From Planctomycetota bacterium (GTDB lineage Bacteria > Planctomycetota > Uabimicrobiia > Uabimicrobiales > Uabimicrobiaceae), in NCBI GenBank assembly GCA_029260735.1, contig JAJDCR010000087.1, positions 83,568 through 147,567 of the forward strand: 64,000 nucleotides of DNA. Reading direction: 5' to 3'. This document shows positions 60,326-64,000 of the stretch, one piece after another. Both the position numbers and the translations under genes were made by a program. Every line of letters begins with the position of its first letter. Position 1 is the first letter of the stretch. The notes beneath the pieces were generated by a model that was not told where the DNA came from, did not search any database, and saw only the letters and a program-made list of their open reading frames with translations.

Positions 60326-62203
60326 CTAGCTTTTCTTTGTCGGAGTAAACTCTCCGTTCTTTAATTGCTCTATATATTCTTTTGTCCAAGCCACTACTTT
60401 ATTCGATAGCAATAGTATAGCTATGGCATTGGGAATAACCAACAAGCCCACCATAGCATCAGAGAAATTGACAATTAAATTCAGCTCAACAATCGCTCCG
60501 ACAAAAGCCAAAATAACAAATATCCAGCGATAAGGTAAAACGACTGCGGAGCCCCATAAAAATTGAGCACTGGTCTCTCCATAGTACTCCCATGTGATCA
60601 TCGTTGAGAAAGCAAAAAGAAGGGCCGCGATAGTAATAAAAACAGTACCAAACCCTTCAATGAACTTGTCAAAAGAGGCTATGCTTAGGGCAATTCCTTC
60701 CGCTTTGTTAACTCCATGAACATTGTCGACATACCACTCCACTTGTTTTCCTTGAGGAACAAATTGAAGATGCATTTCGTGGGCTTCATTCCCTAGGGAC
60801 TTTTTCAAATTCCCCGAAAACTTTAAGACACAAGATTTCCATTCCATAGAGGTTTGGTAGCCTAGAGCTTGAACCAAATCACCACCTTGAGAAATGATTT
60901 TATCTTTTCCGGCAACTAAATTCAACTCTCCCAGTTCTTTTTCTCCTTGGAATAGACGAATTTTCATATTACCTGTTTTTCGGTAATATGAAAAGCGGAT
61001 TCCATCTGTAGAGGTAAGGGTAAGACTTAATTTAGCATTTTTGTGAGAACTTACTGAGGACTGGTAACGAAGAGCTCCGCTACCTTGACGAAAATGGCGT
61101 AGTACTTCTTTTTCTTCGGGAACATTATCAGAAACAATGGACCAGTCCCCCATGATTTGAACTTGAGGAGTAGAAGATTTGAAATCTAGCACATTTCCCC
61201 TAGTTTGATACATTTGAGTGCCAAAATGACCACTGAGAATAATGACGAAGGCAGTCGCACTACAAATAATAATAGTGTCAATAAAGGGACCTAAAGAAGC
61301 GACCATTCCTTCCCGAACAGGATACTTTGTTTTCACTGCGGCATGAGCAATCGAAGCTGATCCGAGTCCGGCCTCATTCGAAAATATAGCTCGTCTTATT
61401 CCCCATATCATGACGGTTCCTAATGTCCCTCCGACAACAGAGCTCCCAGTAAGCCCGTCGTAAACAATGAGGCAGAAAACCGAAGGAATTTTCTCAAAAT
61501 TCATTACACAGATAACAATGGCTCCGATTAGATATATAGAGCACATCAAGGGAACAATTTTTGCCGCAACTAAACCAATGCGCCGAATTCCCCCAATAAT
61601 AACTAAAGCCGTACAAGCAGCCAATACCAAACCCGTTATCCAAGGAGCAATGTGGTAGTTGTTATCTAGGGCAGTTGCAGCCTGGTTTGTTTGGAACATA
61701 CACGTGAATCCCAACGCAGCTAAGCAGGCAAAAATAGCATAAGAAGAAGCCAAGGGGCGCCATTTCTCTCCTAAACCCTTTACGATATAGTACATCGGTC
61801 CTCCGCGTACTTCTCCCGTTTCTGGATTTTCCTCGCGAAAATGCATACCCAAAGTACACTCTGCAAATTTCGCTGCCATTCCCAAAAAGGCGATAAGCCA
61901 CATCCACAAAACAGCACCTGGTCCACCAATCGCAATAGCAATGGCAACCCCACCAATATTACCAATCCCAACCGTACCGGAAAGAGCGGCAGATAAAGCC
62001 TGAAAGTGAGTGATTTGTCCCTTGTCGTTAGGATCATCATATCTTCCTGTCACAATCGCAAGAGCATGAGGAAAGCATCTAACCTGGACAAATAAAAGTC
62101 GAAAGGTATAAAAAACACTCGCTAGCAGGCATAAACCAACTGCCGGGTAGTTCCAAACAAAAGCCGCCAATTTTTCAAAAAAAACATTTAACATATCTAA
62201 CAT
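60326..62203 (-). CDS. Na+/alanine (AGCS) symporter with a large inserted soluble domain
   Basis: An amino-acid/Na+ symporter. The family core is clear: LSGTVGIGNIGGVAIAI, GGPGAVLWMWLIAFLGMAAK, GGPMYYI, and FSNEAGLGSASIAHA. AGCS proteins are usually about 450-500 residues. This one has 625 because residues about 330-505 form a hydrophilic, beta-rich insertion between two helices, with jelly-roll-like strands (GALRYQSSVSS, GIRFSYYRKTG, WKSCVLKFSG, VEWYVDNV). The insert probably lies outside the membrane and may bind substrate. Followed on the same strand by the small membrane protein gene at 59944. Confidence 0.9.
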   Translation of the reverse strand: MLDMLNVFFEKLAAFVWNYPAVGLCLLASVFYTFRLLFVQVRCFPHALAIVTGRYDDPNDKGQITHFQALSAALSGTVGIGNIGGVAIAIAIGGPGAVLWMWLIAFLGMAAKFAECTLGMHFREENPETGEVRGGPMYYIVKGLGEKWRPLASSYAIFACLAALGFTCMFQTNQAATALDNNYHIAPWITGLVLAACTALVIIGGIRRIGLVAAKIVPLMCSIYLIGAIVICVMNFEKIPSVFCLIVYDGLTGSSVVGGTLGTVMIWGIRRAIFSNEAGLGSASIAHAAVKTKYPVREGMVASLGPFIDTIIICSATAFVIILSGHFGTQMYQTRGNVLDFKSSTPQVQIMGDWSIVSDNVPEEKEVLRHFRQGSGALRYQSSVSSHKNAKLSLTLTSTDGIRFSYYRKTGNMKIRLFQGEKELGELNLVAGKDKIISQGGDLVQALGYQTSMEWKSCVLKFSGNLKKSLGNEAHEMHLQFVPQGKQVEWYVDNVHGVNKAEGIALSIASFDKFIEGFGTVFITIAALLFAFSTMITWEYYGETSAQFLWGSAVVLPYRWIFVILAFVGAIVELNLIVNFSDAMVGLLVIPNAIAILLLSNKVVAWTKEYIEQLKNGEFTPTKKS

Positions 62204-62390
62204 AAATTCTCATTTCGCTAAGGTTTTCACGAACTAGACTTCCTACGGTTGAGCTTATATATACGACCATAGCAAAAAGAGACGGCCTCATCAATTAAAA
62301 TCTCTACTAGGTGTCATTGTGTTTTCCATAAACAATAAAAATAAGCTTTTAAGAGAAGATACTGTAAAAAAAAAGAAATTACCATGATTT

Positions 62391-62517
62391 AAAATGGAAT
62401 TAATAGCTCCAGAAATATGCGTAAAATGGAGTTGATAACTCCAGAAATATGTGTAAAATGGAGTTAATAACTCCAGAAATACGTGTAAAATGGAGTTTGT
62501 AACTCCAGAGTTCAAGG
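62391..62517. repeat. Four tandem 32-bp repeats, each with a palindrome, upstream of the DUF4143 ATPase
   Basis: Copies start at 62391, 62423, 62455 and 62487. Each reads AAAATGGARTTNRTARCTCC plus AGAAATAYGYGT, and each contains a palindrome close to TGGAGTTANTAACTCCA. The last copy is partial and ends 8 bases before the ATG of the ATPase gene, around its ribosome binding site. This looks like a set of operators or RNA hairpins controlling that gene, not a CRISPR. The rest of 62204-62390 holds nothing I can identify. Confidence 0.8.
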
Positions 62518-62524
62518 ATAAACT

Positions 62525-63661
62525 ATGTATAAAAGAATTATCTCTCCTCCAGAAAATAAAAGTTTTTTCTTGTTTGGTCCACGGGGAACGGGAAAGACAA
62601 CATGGTTGAAAAAAAATTTCCCCAAGGCTCTTTATTTGGATCTTTTAGAAGGAGAACTCTTTACAACTTTCTTGGCCGATCCTCAGAGATTAGAGAATTT
62701 TATTCCCAAAGAATTTACCCAGTGGGTTATTTTGGATGAAGTGCAAAGAGTTCCTTCCCTTCTCAATGAAGTGCATCGACTCATTGAAAGCCGGAAATTC
62801 AAATTTATTCTCACAGGGTCCAGTGCCAGAAAACTGAAAAAGAAGGATGTGAATTTATTGGCAGGAAGAGCTTTGGCTTACCGCATGTATCCTCTCACGA
62901 GTAAAGAGCTAGGGGAAGATTTTTCTTTGCCCCATTCTCTCTTACTAGGACACCTCCCTTCTACTTTCCAAGAAGAAGACCCCAAAAAATATTTACAATC
63001 CTATGTGATGACTTATCTTTCTGAAGAAATCCAACAAGAGGGATTAACTAGAAACCTCGGAGGATTCACTCGCTTCTTAGAAGCAGCCAGCTTTTCCCAA
63101 GGAGAGGTTCTCAATGTCTCTGAAGTGGCAAGAGAGTGCGCGGTCCACCGTAAAGTTGTTGAAAACTATTTTTCTATTCTGGAAGATCTTATGATGGCTT
63201 TTGAACTTCCCGTTTTCAGTAAAAAAGCCAAACGTCGATTAATTCGGCACCGGAAGTTTTATTTTTTTGATACCGGAGTCTATCGAGCTCTTCGTCCCAG
63301 AGGGCCCCTTGATGCTACAGAAGAAATTGAAGGGGCCGCCTTAGAGACTCTAATTTTACAAGAAATAGTTGCTCTAAATGATTACCTAGAGTGGGGGTAT
63401 AAACTCTTTTACTGGAGAACAGCGACCGGCTTAGAAGTTGATTTTGTTTTGTATGGAGAGAAGGGAATCGTTGCACTTGAAGTTAAGCGATCAAGCAAAG
63501 TAACAAGTAAGCAACTGAGGAACTTACAAGCCTTTCTTGACGATTATCCCCAAACCCGAGCATATCTTCTTTACGGCGGGAAAAGAGTTCAGCAAGAAGG
63601 GAATATTCAGATTATTCCTGTGGAGAAATTTCTTCGAGAAATGGACTCTTTTTTAGAGTAG
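62525..63661 (+). CDS. AAA ATPase with DUF4143 domain
   Basis: A 378-residue P-loop ATPase. Walker A GPRGTGKTTW at about 18-27, Walker B WVILDEVQRVP and sensor LTGSSARKLKK fill the N-terminal half. A winged-helix-like region (VSEVARECAVHRKVVENYF) and the C-terminal DUF4143 follow, with a nuclease-like EVDFVLYGEKGIVALEVKRS pattern. This family is common in anaerobes and host-associated bacteria, with unknown function, perhaps DNA-related. AAGGA precedes the ATG within the last tandem repeat. Single gene. Confidence 0.92.
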   Translation: MYKRIISPPENKSFFLFGPRGTGKTTWLKKNFPKALYLDLLEGELFTTFLADPQRLENFIPKEFTQWVILDEVQRVPSLLNEVHRLIESRKFKFILTGSSARKLKKKDVNLLAGRALAYRMYPLTSKELGEDFSLPHSLLLGHLPSTFQEEDPKKYLQSYVMTYLSEEIQQEGLTRNLGGFTRFLEAASFSQGEVLNVSEVARECAVHRKVVENYFSILEDLMMAFELPVFSKKAKRRLIRHRKFYFFDTGVYRALRPRGPLDATEEIEGAALETLILQEIVALNDYLEWGYKLFYWRTATGLEVDFVLYGEKGIVALEVKRSSKVTSKQLRNLQAFLDDYPQTRAYLLYGGKRVQQEGNIQIIPVEKFLREMDSFLE

Positions 63662-63754
63662 GTTATTTTGGGATTAATTTTGTAGCGTAGTTTAAGAGCT
63701 TGCAAAGTCTTTTATTTTTGGCGTGTCCCCTCCTAAGAAAAGTACCTCGCTTCT

Positions 63755-63783
63755 CCCCCCTTTGGGGGCTGAGTGGGGTAGGT
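63755..63783. repeat. Short dispersed repeat motif (CCCCCCTTTGGGGGCTGAGTG)
   Basis: A CCCCC...GGGGG hairpin followed by CTGAGTGGGGTAGG in the gap after the ATPase gene. Its composition and position beside the larger palindrome at 63848 suggest repeat DNA; no second copy of this exact motif was found in the window. Confidence 0.4.
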
Positions 63784-63847
63784 TTTTTCCTTAAAATATT
63801 TTTTAGTAATGGTTTGTGTTGATTTTCTTCAGCTCTGAAAGAGCGAA

Positions 63848-63997
63848 ACAACCCAGCCCAGGGCAACGCCCTGGGAATATTTGAACATCAATATCCCTAG
63901 CCCTGAAGGGGCGAAATATTTTAATTTATTCCGCCCTTTCAGGGCTACGTTTGTGTTAATCCTATAATTCCCAGGGCGTTGCCCTGGGCTAGGTTGT
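63848..63997. repeat. 150-bp nested palindromic element
   Basis: The outer arms ACAACCCAGCCCAGGGCAAC... (63848-63878) and ...GTTGCCCTGGGCTAGGTTGT (63967-63997) are inverted copies over about 31 bases with one mismatch. Each arm itself holds CCCAGGGC/GCCCTGGG. An inner pair, AGCCCTGAAGGGGCG and CGCCCTTTCAGGGCT, forms a second stem. The whole would fold as a long cruciform or RNA hairpin. No coding frame. Related by composition to the elements at 26868 and 59791. Confidence 0.75.
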
Positions 63998-64000
63998 ATA

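Noticed and set aside
62391..62517. CRISPR-like direct repeats
   Set aside because: The copies are contiguous with no unique spacers, and each is a palindrome over most of its length; no cas genes are nearby.
63663..63866. 67-residue minus-strand ORF
   Set aside because: It lies in repeat DNA with CCCCC/GGGGG hairpins and matches no protein pattern.
1..64000. tRNA, rRNA and insertion sequences
   Set aside because: No T-arm-like GGTTCRANNCC clusters, rRNA-like stretches or transposase frames were seen by eye; a covariance-model scan would be decisive.

Overview
The window reads as chromosomal DNA of a low-GC, Gram-negative bacterium with a large regulatory repertoire. An lpxB gene (lipid A synthesis) and type II secretion genes imply an outer membrane. 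Six secreted proteins carry PEP-CTERM-type sorting tails. There are three Hanks-type Ser/Thr kinases, one fused to a formylglycine-generating-enzyme (FGE/SUMF1) domain. Signalling ORFs are long and often multi-domain, and WD40, NRPS and histidine-kinase remnants are present. This mix is typical of the PVC group, especially deep planctomycete-like lineages with many eukaryote-like kinases. That assignment is inference; the window has no rRNA, tRNA or marker gene to settle it.

Layout. 1-6.2 kb: a partial gene, an ankyrin lipoprotein, an unknown protein, two PEP-CTERM proteins and a kinase-FGE fusion. 6.2-11.9 kb: a tight minus-strand operon of lipoprotein, surE, DUF58, S9 peptidase and MBL hydrolase. 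12-16 kb: comF, a PIN-like protein, a sensor Ser/Thr kinase whose extracytoplasmic domain has a CxxCH haem-c motif, and a hotdog thioesterase. 16-24 kb: three more PEP-CTERM proteins, two two-component proteins and a patch of gene remnants (WD40 protein, NRPS start, internally deleted histidine kinase). 24-29.5 kb: a voltage-gated K+ channel, a tetrahaem cytochrome c fused to a group I truncated globin and followed by an FHA protein, an unusual 2Fe-2S ferredoxin and a two-subunit Na+/solute symporter.

29.9-49.2 kb is a long minus-strand run. From upstream to downstream it holds gspD, gspE, a 1407-residue protein with a voltage-sensor domain, a membrane-anchored FnIII-like protein, a GTPase-pentapeptide-pore fusion, lpxB, a zinc-finger/HTH protein, a Ser/Thr kinase and a 1149-residue repeat protein. 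49.4-64 kb: a CrcB fluoride channel, a duplicated ribbon-helix-helix protein, an ATP-dependent DNA ligase, a YgfK-like iron-sulphur protein without its flavin module, an LTA-synthase/sulfatase-type membrane enzyme, a GFA protein, another PEP-CTERM protein, an alanine-type Na+ symporter with a large inserted domain, and a DUF4143 ATPase preceded by four tandem palindromic repeats.

At least three families of dispersed palindromic repeats occupy intergenic DNA (2.4, 12.9, 26.9, 29.7, 45.2, 59.8 and 63.9 kb). The most unusual biology is the cytochrome-globin fusion, which keeps the Tyr/Gln pair of NO-dioxygenating globins, and the combination of channel-like proteins with secretion genes at 36.7-49.2 kb. 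No CRISPR array, tRNA, rRNA or recognisable insertion sequence was found.
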